The position numbers and the translations under genes were made by a program. The notes below the pieces were generated by a model. It was not told the origin of the DNA and searched no databases. It saw nothing but the letters and a program-made list of their open reading frames with translations. A stretch of 29,147 nucleotides of DNA from PGYR01 sp040264895 (GTDB lineage Bacteria; Bacteroidota; Ignavibacteria; Kapaibacteriales; UBA2268). Location: contig JBDQHL010000016.1 of NCBI GenBank assembly GCA_040264895.1, positions 1 through 29,147 on the forward strand, in the 5' to 3' direction. Shown here piece after piece: positions 9,119 to 16,599 of the stretch. Position 1 is the stretch's first letter. Each line of letters starts with the position of its first letter.

Positions 9119-10702
9119 TTACTTGACTACTTTAACTGGTTTTACTATTTGCTTATTACCAGTCTGTAACCTTAAGTGATAGTTACCAGATTGCAAGCCA
9201 TTAGTACTAAATGGCAGTTCTTTGTTTGCCGAAATAGTCATTCCTTCAAACAATCTTTTCACTTCCTGTCCACGAGAATTATAAAGTGAAATTATAGTCA
9301 TACCACTTTCAGTCTTCAATTTAAGATTACCTCCGCTACCGTTCATCGGATTCGGATATATCTGTAAGTCATTATCCTCAAGGGTAGTGTTTATATTAGT
9401 AGTACCTGACTTCTTAATTATATCAAGATGTTGGAATTCGCCTAACATTATGTTGTTCAAGTCATTTTCTTCTACTTCAAACCAATCTTTCAATAAAGAT
9501 GCATAGATAGATCTAAAGTCAAATTGCATAGGTAGATTGTCTTGTACTGTTACACTAGATGGGATTACAGGGTTAGTTCCTTGTACACCAGGTATAACAT
9601 TAGAGCCAAATACGAATAGAGGTGCAGCTGAACCGTGGTCAGTTCCATTACTTGCATTTGATAATATTCTTCTACCAAATTCAGAAAAAGTCATACCTAC
9701 TACGCTGTCTTCCATATTCTGCATTTTCATTTCATCTTGGAATGCCGCTACAGATTCGGATACCATTCTTAATAGACTATGGTGTGCTCCTTCTACATTA
9801 CCTGAAGTTTGAACTTGATTAGCATGTGTGTCGAATCCACCAAGTGAGTGAACGAAAACTTTAGTTTTGCTACCTCCGGCTATCAACTGAGCAGTTACTC
9901 TGAGTTGACCAATTAGTCTATTACCATCAGAGGCAGAATCCCATTTATTTGACATCAGATTTCCACCTTTTTCAAATGTAGATTCTAATGTATCACCATA
10001 GAGCTGAGTTTGATTTATTATTTGTCTAATGTAATCTAATTCCTCACCTGCAGGTGTTTCTGGAGCTTCATCAATACCACCTGACTTGATATTATAAATA
10101 TCTATTTGTCCTTGGTTATTTGGCGTTATTGCCATACCCATTCCTAAACTAGGACCTTGGCAAGTTGGTGAAACGAATGGTCCATAAGTTATAGACAATG
10201 GGTCTAAGTGTTCTGAGTTAGGATAATTTGTTGGGTAGGTTGGGTGCTTTGTATAAAGCTCACGCCCTAACCATCCAGAACTAACTACTTTATTCGAATC
10301 TGATGCAGAAGTCCATATATCTGTACTTCTGAAGTGTGAGAAGTTAGGTTGAGGGTATCCTACTGATTGTAAAATATGCAACTTACCTTCATCATATAGT
10401 TCTTTCATACCTTGCATAGCAGGGTTTAGCCCAACATCATCTTTCAACTTTAGTATCAGATTCTCTGGTACCATTACATTTTCTCTAGCATTGTAAAGAT
10501 TACCATATTGATCTAATGGTATTAAGGTATTGAGCCCATCGTTTCCACCATTCAAGAATATTAAAATTAGTTTCCTATCTTCCACTTTTGCTAACGAAGC
10601 AAATTGTTCAAATATAGGAGCACCTTTGGCTATGTTTAAACCACCTAGCATTACTGCAGAGCTTGTTAAACCAGTTGTTTTTATAAAATCTCTTCTTTTC
10701 AT
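9119..10702 (-). CDS. DUF1501 protein with Tat signal and T9SS C-terminal sorting domain
   Basis: This 527-aa protein starts with a twin-arginine signal (KRRDFIK at residues 2-8, then a hydrophobic stretch), so export through Tat is likely. The body is a DUF1501 domain, with LILIFLNGGNDGLNTLIP, FSHFRSTDIW, GGFDTHANQ and FSEFGRRI; this family is related to alkaline-phosphatase/sulfatase-fold proteins, but its reaction is not known to me. The last 85 residues are a type A T9SS sorting domain (YPNP at 449-452, LYNSRGQEV, LQSGNYHLRL, ending VKVVK). So the protein carries signals for Tat inner-membrane transit and T9SS outer-membrane passage. An SD (ggag) six bases before the ATG lies in the 13-base gap after the DUF1800 gene, its usual partner. 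Transcription ends at the bidirectional terminator. Confidence 0.93.
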   Translation of the reverse strand: MKRRDFIKTTGLTSSAVMLGGLNIAKGAPIFEQFASLAKVEDRKLILIFLNGGNDGLNTLIPLDQYGNLYNARENVMVPENLILKLKDDVGLNPAMQGMKELYDEGKLHILQSVGYPQPNFSHFRSTDIWTSASDSNKVVSSGWLGRELYTKHPTYPTNYPNSEHLDPLSITYGPFVSPTCQGPSLGMGMAITPNNQGQIDIYNIKSGGIDEAPETPAGEELDYIRQIINQTQLYGDTLESTFEKGGNLMSNKWDSASDGNRLIGQLRVTAQLIAGGSKTKVFVHSLGGFDTHANQVQTSGNVEGAHHSLLRMVSESVAAFQDEMKMQNMEDSVVGMTFSEFGRRILSNASNGTDHGSAAPLFVFGSNVIPGVQGTNPVIPSSVTVQDNLPMQFDFRSIYASLLKDWFEVEENDLNNIMLGEFQHLDIIKKSGTTNINTTLEDNDLQIYPNPMNGSGGNLKLKTESGMTIISLYNSRGQEVKRLFEGMTISANKELPFSTNGLQSGNYHLRLQTGNKQIVKPVKVVK

Positions 10703-10715
10703 TTTATACTCCTAT

Positions 10716-12371
10716 TTATGACAAGTTATATTCTGCTATATTGAATATAGCTCTATATAGGTTTCTTAATAAATATCTAACAATGTTTGTATTTTCAGCG
10801 TTGTCCGGATCATTTACGTATGCAGTCCAAACTGCAGTCCATTGGTAATCTTGTAAGTCATCGGGTAACAAGTTTGTTTTTAAGTAATCTAATTGTAAGT
10901 CAGTTATTTCCAAAGGTAAAAAGAAATCTGCCAAATCTTTAATTAACTGATTAGGATCTGAAGGTAAGCTTGTTTGTTCTGCTAAAGCTAGTTCATTGAA
11001 CCTTAATGAATAACCTCTTCCTCTTATTTCTTCAACACCAGCCAAATAATCCCCAAGTACTGCTCTGTAAGGTGCAGAAACACTTGTTATCCAAAAACGA
11101 TGATAACCAGGTGATTGGTGCATAGCAGGCCAGCCAGCTACACTCGGTGGCTCTCCTAATAACATTTCTTGTACTGCAGCATATTGAACTCCCAGAGCTA
11201 ACCATGCTTGATACTGCCCATTGTAATCTGTTGGAAACTCTAATTCTATTTGTCTGTAAATATTAGCTACAAAGTCTATTGGACTTTTGATTACACAACC
11301 TATGTTCCAATTGTCATAGAAGTGAGCTGATGAGAACAATGCTCTTAGTACTGGCTTTATCTCATAATCATTTTGTCTAAATATATCAGCCATTGGGGCT
11401 ATTACATTTGCTTCTGTTTGTTCATCAATTTCATAGTAAACAAACCAGCGGTAAATTTTTCTGCATATATGCTTAGCTGTTTCATCTTTTTCTAATATCA
11501 TTGCTATTAGATCTTTATACTCTTCTTCACCATTGTATTTGATTGTTGCGTTGCCAAAAGCCGATGAGAACTGCTTATCTGATCTGTCATGTAGTGCAGC
11601 AAAGAATCTCGTATCGCTTGTATCTCTGAGTGTTCTCCAGCCTGTTAGTACTCTTGCTGCTTCTAATACATCGTCTTCGGTATAAGTAGTATAATTACCT
11701 GGTGCAATCTGTGGCCCTTTACCAATTGTGAATAGCTCTAAAATCTCACGAGCAAAATTTTCATTAGGTCTTCCTACTACATTTTCATTTCCATTTAGGT
11801 AACTAAGCATAGCTGCATCGATGGTAATTTTTTCCGTAAAAGTTCTAAAATTACCTAATGCATTTTCACGTAGAGTCTTGTAATAATAAAATGAGTAATT
11901 AGGCTGCCTAATTGTATTAATCTGAGTAACAAAGTGATTATGCCAAAACAATGTCATCTTTTCACCAACATTGTTCCCACTCCCTACAATATTTCCAAAC
12001 CAGCGAGCCAAATGACTATTCAATCTTTGGTTTACACTGTTGTTTGCGTAAGGAGTATCAACCCAAGTCTGTCCAACAGGTGCATAAGGGTCATTCTGAT
12101 TGTTGAAGTTAATGGGTAGAGGAGTCTCTTCGTCAAAATCTAAGATAGCCTCTACAGCATCATCTAATGACATTTCCTCAAAACTTTTCATATCTTTCAT
12201 TGATGGACCGAAAGTACATCGTCTGAGTAAATGTGCTGTTTGCTTCTTTCCCCAGCTCCCACTGTATTTCTCTAGTCCTGCCTCAATAAACTGACCACTT
12301 CTTCTTTCGGGAATAACTCCTTCTGGAAGCACTTGATCCTTTGTATTGAAATTATGTATTAAAGTATCCAT
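10716..12371 (-). CDS. DUF1800 family protein
   Basis: A 551-aa DUF1800 protein, recognised by the chain of conserved blocks HLLRRCTFGP, KMTLFWHNHFVT, NFAREILELFTIG, VLTGWR and ICRKIYRWFV. The biochemical function is unknown. It is the first gene of a two-gene operon with the DUF1501 gene 13 bases downstream, a pairing that recurs in many bacterial phyla. The ATG at 12371 is supported by a GGGG-containing purine run immediately upstream (ggggaaata). Unlike its partner it shows no obvious signal peptide or T9SS sorting domain; the N-terminus is polar (MDTLIHNFNTKDQVLPEG). It may stay in the cytoplasm or be exported with its Tat-bearing partner (hitchhiker export is my speculation). Confidence 0.93.
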   Translation of the reverse strand: MDTLIHNFNTKDQVLPEGVIPERRSGQFIEAGLEKYSGSWGKKQTAHLLRRCTFGPSMKDMKSFEEMSLDDAVEAILDFDEETPLPINFNNQNDPYAPVGQTWVDTPYANNSVNQRLNSHLARWFGNIVGSGNNVGEKMTLFWHNHFVTQINTIRQPNYSFYYYKTLRENALGNFRTFTEKITIDAAMLSYLNGNENVVGRPNENFAREILELFTIGKGPQIAPGNYTTYTEDDVLEAARVLTGWRTLRDTSDTRFFAALHDRSDKQFSSAFGNATIKYNGEEEYKDLIAMILEKDETAKHICRKIYRWFVYYEIDEQTEANVIAPMADIFRQNDYEIKPVLRALFSSAHFYDNWNIGCVIKSPIDFVANIYRQIELEFPTDYNGQYQAWLALGVQYAAVQEMLLGEPPSVAGWPAMHQSPGYHRFWITSVSAPYRAVLGDYLAGVEEIRGRGYSLRFNELALAEQTSLPSDPNQLIKDLADFFLPLEITDLQLDYLKTNLLPDDLQDYQWTAVWTAYVNDPDNAENTNIVRYLLRNLYRAIFNIAEYNLS

Positions 12372-12419
12372 TATTTCCCCATGGTTTGTATTCTTATTTA
12401 CTGTATAACACTTTAAATC

Positions 12420-12459
12420 AAAAAAGGTTTAACAATATATGAAAATAATTGTTAAACCT
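12420..12459 (-). terminator. Rho-independent terminator after the ABC-F gene
   Basis: A perfect 12-bp AT-rich stem (12425-12436 with 12448-12459) and an 11-base loop are followed, on the minus strand, by six T residues (A run 12420-12425). It lies 30 bases past the ABC-F stop and upstream of the DUF1800 start. Confidence 0.8.
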
Positions 12460-12489
12460 CTAAATGATTAATACTTGAGTGGAAAAAAA

Positions 12490-14121
12490 TTAGTCTTCTT
12501 TTACACTTTCAGTATAAATTTCTTTTCTTCTTTCCTTTATCTCTTCGTCACTCATATAATCGTCATAAGTAGTCATCTTGTCAATGAAACCATTTGGTCC
12601 TATTTCTACTATTCTGTTAGCAGTTGATTGCATTAATTGATGATCATGTGATGAGAAAAGAAGCACTTGGTCGTACTTAATTAAGCCATCGTTGAGTGCC
12701 GAGATTGACTCCAAATCCAAGTGGTTGGTAGGTTCATCTGCTACTAATACGTTAGCACTTTCCATCATCATTTTCGAGAGCATACATCTTACTTTTTCAC
12801 CACCAGATAGTACATTTACTGGCTTTAGTGCGTCTTCACCCGAGAAGAGCATTCTACCTAAGAAAGAGCGAATATAAGTTTCTTCATTGTCATCAGAATA
12901 TTGGCGTAGCCAGTCAGTGATTGGCAAATCTGTCTCAAAATATTTTGAGTTTTCTTTAGGGAAATAGCTTGGAGTGATAGTCTGACCCCATTCTATAGTA
13001 CCACTGTCTTGATCCATTTCACCCATAAGAATGTCGAATAGTACAGATTTTACAACGTCATTTTTTCCTACTAATGCAATTTTGTCTTTAGGGTTTACTT
13101 GAAGTGTGAAGTCATTGATAAGCATTTCACCATCTACTTCTTTAGAAAGATTGTTGATATTCAAAACTATATTTCCTACTTCACGTTTAGCTTTGAACTC
13201 GATATATGGAAAACGGCGAGAAGTGTGGGGGATATTATCAATCGTCAGTTTATCAATCATTTTCTTTCTGGCAGTTGCTTGTTTTGCTTTTGATGCGTTG
13301 GCACTAAACCTTGAGATAAAATCTTTCAATTCCTTAATTTTATCTTCCGACTTTTTGTTTTGATCTTTTGTTTGTTTCAAAGATAACTGGGAAGCTCTTA
13401 GCCAAAACTCATAGTTACCAGGGAACATATTTATCTGACCGAAATCGATGTCAGTAATGTGAGTACAAACAGTATTCAAAAAGTGTCTATCGTGCGATAC
13501 TACCAATACTGTATTGTTGAAGTTAATCAAAAAGTCTTCTAACCAATTTTTAGCACTTATATCAAGGTTGTTAGTAGGTTCATCTAATAGAAGGATATCA
13601 GGGTTGCCAAATAGTGCTTGTGCTAATAGTACCTTTATTTTATCACCTGCTTCTAGCTCTCCCATTTTCATGTTATGAATTTCTTCATCAAACCCAAGTC
13701 CCGAAAGCATCATTCCAGCTTCAGCTTCTGCCTCGTAGCCATTCATTTCAGCAAACTCAGCTTCAACTTCACCCATTTTCATTCCTTCTTCTTCGGTGAA
13801 CTCAGTCTTAGAGTAGAGCTCATCACGCACTTTGCTAAGTTCGAATAGATCTTTGTGACCCATTATCACAGTGTCTATCACTTTTTCATCATCGAATTTG
13901 AATTGGTCTTGTTCCAAAACAGCCATTCTCATATTTGACCCAATATGAACATCACCTTTCTGAGGTTCTATGTCCCCAGACAATATCTTAAGGAAAGTAG
14001 ATTTACCAGCACCGTTAGCGCCAATAATACCATAGCAATTGCCAGGTGTGAACTTTAGATTTACATCTTTGAATAGTGGTCTTTTACCAAATTGTAGCGA
14101 TACATTATTAACCGTAATCAT
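12490..14121 (-). CDS. ABC-F subfamily ATPase, YbiT-like
   Basis: ABC-F proteins are soluble twin-ATPase translation factors that act at the ribosomal E site or in antibiotic resistance. This 543-aa protein aligns by eye with E. coli YbiT throughout (DTVIMGHK, LLAQALFGNPDILLLDEPTNNLD, FISRFSANASKAKQAT, LSGGEK). NBD1 has an intact Walker A (GANGAGKST, 34-42), Walker B DEPTNNLD and switch SH-D, but a degenerate signature (GELEAGDK, 154-161). NBD2 has a degenerate Walker A (GKNDVVKS, 352-359, lacking the GxGK glycines) but an intact LSGGE (438-442) and DEPTNHLD. As sites are composite, one site should be normal and the other doubly degenerate; I recall the same GxND pattern in related Bacteroidota/Firmicutes proteins. 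A promoter-like sequence precedes it and a terminator follows, so it is probably monocistronic. A resistance role is not indicated. Confidence 0.93.
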   Translation of the reverse strand: MITVNNVSLQFGKRPLFKDVNLKFTPGNCYGIIGANGAGKSTFLKILSGDIEPQKGDVHIGSNMRMAVLEQDQFKFDDEKVIDTVIMGHKDLFELSKVRDELYSKTEFTEEEGMKMGEVEAEFAEMNGYEAEAEAGMMLSGLGFDEEIHNMKMGELEAGDKIKVLLAQALFGNPDILLLDEPTNNLDISAKNWLEDFLINFNNTVLVVSHDRHFLNTVCTHITDIDFGQINMFPGNYEFWLRASQLSLKQTKDQNKKSEDKIKELKDFISRFSANASKAKQATARKKMIDKLTIDNIPHTSRRFPYIEFKAKREVGNIVLNINNLSKEVDGEMLINDFTLQVNPKDKIALVGKNDVVKSVLFDILMGEMDQDSGTIEWGQTITPSYFPKENSKYFETDLPITDWLRQYSDDNEETYIRSFLGRMLFSGEDALKPVNVLSGGEKVRCMLSKMMMESANVLVADEPTNHLDLESISALNDGLIKYDQVLLFSSHDHQLMQSTANRIVEIGPNGFIDKMTTYDDYMSDEEIKERRKEIYTESVKED

Positions 14122-14157
14122 TATAGTTTATTCTTATTTAGTTTATATAATAGTGTG

Positions 14158-14188
14158 CAAATTTAACACAATAAAAATCATTAATAAA
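14158..14188 (-). promoter_or_regulatory. Candidate Bacteroidota-type promoter for the ABC-F gene
   Basis: On the minus strand TTTA (14188-14185), a 19-base spacer and TAAATTTG (14165-14158) match the Bacteroidota -33/-7 consensus TTTG-N19-TAnnTTTG except for one base in the -33 box. Transcription would start near 14151, giving a leader of about 30 bases. The same TTTA-N19-TAnnTTTG arrangement precedes the SPFH gene at 27062. It was found by motif reading only. Confidence 0.45.
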
Positions 14189-14219
14189 GAAAAAGATGTA
14201 TAAAGTAAAGGATTTGCTA

Positions 14220-14571
14220 AGAGTCATGCCAATGCTGTCATCCTGAACGAAGCGAAGGATCCATGCTTAGATTAACAACCGTTAATGGCTTACTACAGAA
14301 GTTTTTAGTTCAAGTAAAGATTGACTCTTCAGATTCCTCGGATTCCTCAGAGTGACGCAGTGGTGTATGACCTAAGCTGCGTTTGAAGCCAAAGGAATTA
14401 GCAGAGGGTGGACTATTATGCCGGTCATTGCGAAGAAACAAAGTGACTGTGGCAATCTCAGATGAGACAGCCGCGTCTAGAATGATTAGCGCTTCGACAG
14501 GCTCAACGATCGAATCACTTCCTCCTCAGTCAGAGCAAGCTCTGCCAGCTCCTACTAAGGAGCATAATTAG
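14220..14571. repeat. Cluster of short dispersed palindromic repeats in a 521-base gene-free stretch
   Basis: The stretch 14122-14642 contains no gene. From about 14220 it is a patchwork of repeat-like segments. It holds tgtcatcctgaacgaagcg (from 14236) leading to ggatcc, tcctcagagtgac (14344-14356), and a segment from 14423 with gtcattgcgaag and, further on, gtggcaatctc. It also holds cttcgacaggctca (14492-14505) and two small perfect hairpins (14531-14544, cagag/ctctg; 14548-14563, gctcct/aggagc). The first, third and fourth resemble intergenic dispersed repeats I recall from many bacterial genomes. Two 13-14-base motifs recur exactly at 16718 and 16690. The G+C content is visibly higher than in the flanking intergenic DNA. 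A 62-codon open frame here (14383-14571) is not supported as a gene. Confidence 0.7.
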
Positions 14572-14579
14572 GATTCAAT

Positions 14580-14617
14580 AAAAAAAGGATTGCCTGAGCC
14601 GAAGCCAAACAATCCTT
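14580..14617 (-). terminator. Rho-independent terminator after the M2 peptidase gene
   Basis: Read on the minus strand, an 8-bp stem (aaggattg with caatcctt; 14617-14610 and 14592-14585) is followed by a seven-T run (A run 14580-14586). Inside the loop a short ggc-TTCG-gct element forms a C(UUCG)G tetraloop. It lies 26 bases past the peptidase stop. Confidence 0.75.
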
Positions 14618-14642
14618 GTAAACTTAATAAACGAGGAAGGGG

Positions 14643-16469
14643 TTACATTTCTACGCTTTCTGGTAGTGTGTGCTCTCTGCTCTTGTTTTGTTCTTTTAGC
14701 CAATCGTATAGTGGGTCGAAGTATTCTAACATTGCTTTAGCGCTTATCTCTTCGCCAAGCTCATCTTTCATTAGCTCTCTCCAATCTGCAGTAGCACCTG
14801 GTGATAATATCTTCTTAAGGAACTCACCTGTCTCTTTGCTACCCCAGTAGTTAGTGTTGTGTGGGTCTTGATTCAATATGTTCTTAGCAATGTGGTCGTG
14901 CAGTTGGAACAACGTTACGATAGACAGTGCATAGTCATAGTATTGAGCAGGGTCATTGTTGATGTGAGTCTTAGTACATGGGTCACAGTACTCTTCGCCT
15001 CTCTCGTTCGGAGGTACTATACCTTGGTACTTCCTCTTGATTTCCCACCACTTGCTGTTGAACTGGTCAACTGGTAGGTTCTCTGCGTAAAGCGAGTGTT
15101 CGAATTCTGTCATAACTCCAGCACCCCAAGGCACTAACACAACTTGCTCAAGTGCTTCTTTTAGCAATAGTTTTATCTCGTCCAACTCTACATCTTTTGG
15201 CAATAGGCCTCTTTCTTGTAGGAATGGCTTTTGCATAGCAGCCAAGCCAAGCATTGAGCCAACGCCTTCATGGAATGCTCTATTTGCTCCACCTCTTAGG
15301 ATGTAAGGTACATCGGGGTTAGAGTATAGAATGTAGTAGTATATGTGGCCAAGCTCGTGGAGGGTAGTACCCCACCATTTTGTATTTGGCTCTACGCTCA
15401 TAAGTGAACGCACATCGTCGTCTAAGTTCAAGTGCCATGCCGAAGCGTGGTTATTTTTCATATAGTCAGCATCTGCAGGAGCAGGGTATAAGCTCGATTT
15501 GTCGTAGAATACTTGTGGTAGTGCTGGCAAGCCAATGCTCATGTAGAACTCTTCGCCTGTTTTCACAATCCACTCAGCAGACTTTTCTGCTAATATTCCG
15601 TCAAGGTCGAAACCTTCTACATCAACTATTGAGTTCCATTCTTGCCCCCATCTGTTTGGTAACCAATGTGCAGGAAGGTACTCAGGCACCTCTTTGCCAT
15701 ACTGATTGGCTAACTCATGTCTAGTCCAAGTGTGTAGCTCTCTGTAAAGAGGCCAAATATCATTGATTACTTTGTGTAGTAACTCACGCATCTCATCTAC
15801 GTCCATACCGTAATCAGATACCTGGTAGTGCAGGTAGTTGTCATAGCCCAATGGCTGAACAGTCTCGTTTCTCAATCCACGAAGGTTCTCTATACCAGTC
15901 TTTAGCGTTTTACCAATCTCTTTACTCGCTTCCCAAGCAACAAGCTTCTTGTCCAATCCTTTCTTGCTTGCTAATACTTTATCTATTTCATTTGTAGAAA
16001 CTTCTTTGCCATTAAGTGTGTACTTATAGCCATATAGCAATTTTGTTTGACCTGCTTCAGCAGCAATCTTATCGTCAATCAAAGTACCGAGAGTAGCTGG
16101 ATTGCCAGCGGCAGAGTATTTGATAGCGTTCAACTGCTTTACTTGAAGTGGAGTAAGTTTGTCAAGCTGTGCCAGATATTTGTCAGCAGTCTCTATGTTT
16201 TCTTCGCTACCAGTGAAGTCAGCCATCGCTTTCGAAGCAACTTTCACATTGTATTCAGCAAGGGTGTCACCCTCTACTATGTGAGTGTTCAGATCCCACT
16301 CAGCCAATGCAGCGTCATAGTATAACCTTTGTAACTCATTGTTATAACCCTCTAAATATGTATTCACAGAGTCTTGTAGGGCAGAGTTGTCCTCTACAGC
16401 TTCCTTATTACTTTCAGCACATGCAAAAAGCAACAAGGCAGATAGTACTAATAAAGAAATATTCTTCAT
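14643..16469 (-). CDS. M2 family metallopeptidase (ACE-like peptidyl-dipeptidase), putative lipoprotein
   Basis: M2 peptidases are zinc dicarboxypeptidases that remove dipeptides from peptide C-termini. The 608-aa length equals one ACE catalytic domain. The zinc site is HELGH (371-375) with third ligand E401 in the conserved GGANRAFHEG block. HASAW (341-345) and the C-terminal KYQGIVPP...DPCTKTHI region also match ACE. The N-terminus is a lipoprotein signal (SLLVLSALLLFAC, lipid cysteine 17), so it probably sits in the periplasm or on the outer membrane and digests peptides. An SD (aaagg) six bases before the ATG supports the start. It appears monocistronic, with its own terminator. Hand counts give 27-31 G+C per 60 bases in three sampled lines (15061, 15241, 16201), above the 17-22 seen in neighbouring genes, and it is flanked on both sides by repeat clusters, which suggests acquisition. 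Confidence 0.95.
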   Translation of the reverse strand: MKNISLLVLSALLLFACAESNKEAVEDNSALQDSVNTYLEGYNNELQRLYYDAALAEWDLNTHIVEGDTLAEYNVKVASKAMADFTGSEENIETADKYLAQLDKLTPLQVKQLNAIKYSAAGNPATLGTLIDDKIAAEAGQTKLLYGYKYTLNGKEVSTNEIDKVLASKKGLDKKLVAWEASKEIGKTLKTGIENLRGLRNETVQPLGYDNYLHYQVSDYGMDVDEMRELLHKVINDIWPLYRELHTWTRHELANQYGKEVPEYLPAHWLPNRWGQEWNSIVDVEGFDLDGILAEKSAEWIVKTGEEFYMSIGLPALPQVFYDKSSLYPAPADADYMKNNHASAWHLNLDDDVRSLMSVEPNTKWWGTTLHELGHIYYYILYSNPDVPYILRGGANRAFHEGVGSMLGLAAMQKPFLQERGLLPKDVELDEIKLLLKEALEQVVLVPWGAGVMTEFEHSLYAENLPVDQFNSKWWEIKRKYQGIVPPNERGEEYCDPCTKTHINNDPAQYYDYALSIVTLFQLHDHIAKNILNQDPHNTNYWGSKETGEFLKKILSPGATADWRELMKDELGEEISAKAMLEYFDPLYDWLKEQNKSREHTLPESVEM

Positions 16470-16498
16470 TGTAAACCTTTAAATTTGTTTTAAATAAA

Positions 16499-16593
16499 CT
16501 ATTTAGTAATCGTCAGTTTTTTTATAATCTCATTAGACACAGTTTTAAATATATATAAATAATTACATAATTAAGATTTTGTGGATTTATTTT
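16499..16593 (-). pseudogene. Relic of a T9SS C-terminal sorting domain (frameshifted copy of the end of the 16793-21709 gene)
   Basis: These 95 bases align with the last 96 bases of the giant gene (16793-16888), including the stop codon (TAG at 16501-16499). In the terminal frame the relic reads NYLY then KTVSNEIIKKLTITK and a stop; the intact gene reads NYLY then KTVSIEIIKKLTVVR and a stop. By hand count 15 of the last 21 residues are identical. Upstream, after a one-base deletion near 16562-16571, the frame shifts and continues as KINPQNL, against RINSQNL in the intact gene. Homology stops about 16593, where repeat-like DNA begins. It has no start and cannot make a protein. It is either a duplicated tail or the remnant of a second cargo gene. 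Confidence 0.8.
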
Positions 16594-16599
16594 GAGGGG

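Noticed and set aside
12490..14121. Antibiotic-resistance ABC-F
   Set aside because: The sequence follows YbiT-like housekeeping proteins; no feature specific to resistance ABC-F groups was seen.
14383..14571. 62-codon open frame in the repeat cluster
   Set aside because: Built from short palindromic repeats, with no SD and no protein-like pattern.
14220..14571. CRISPR array or tRNA gene in the repeat-rich gap
   Set aside because: Repeats are not regularly spaced or of uniform length, and no cloverleaf with an anticodon arm could be drawn.
15404..15724. 106-codon open frame antisense to the M2 peptidase
   Set aside because: It is opposite the zinc-site region of a well-conserved enzyme; the frame is explained by that gene's codon use.
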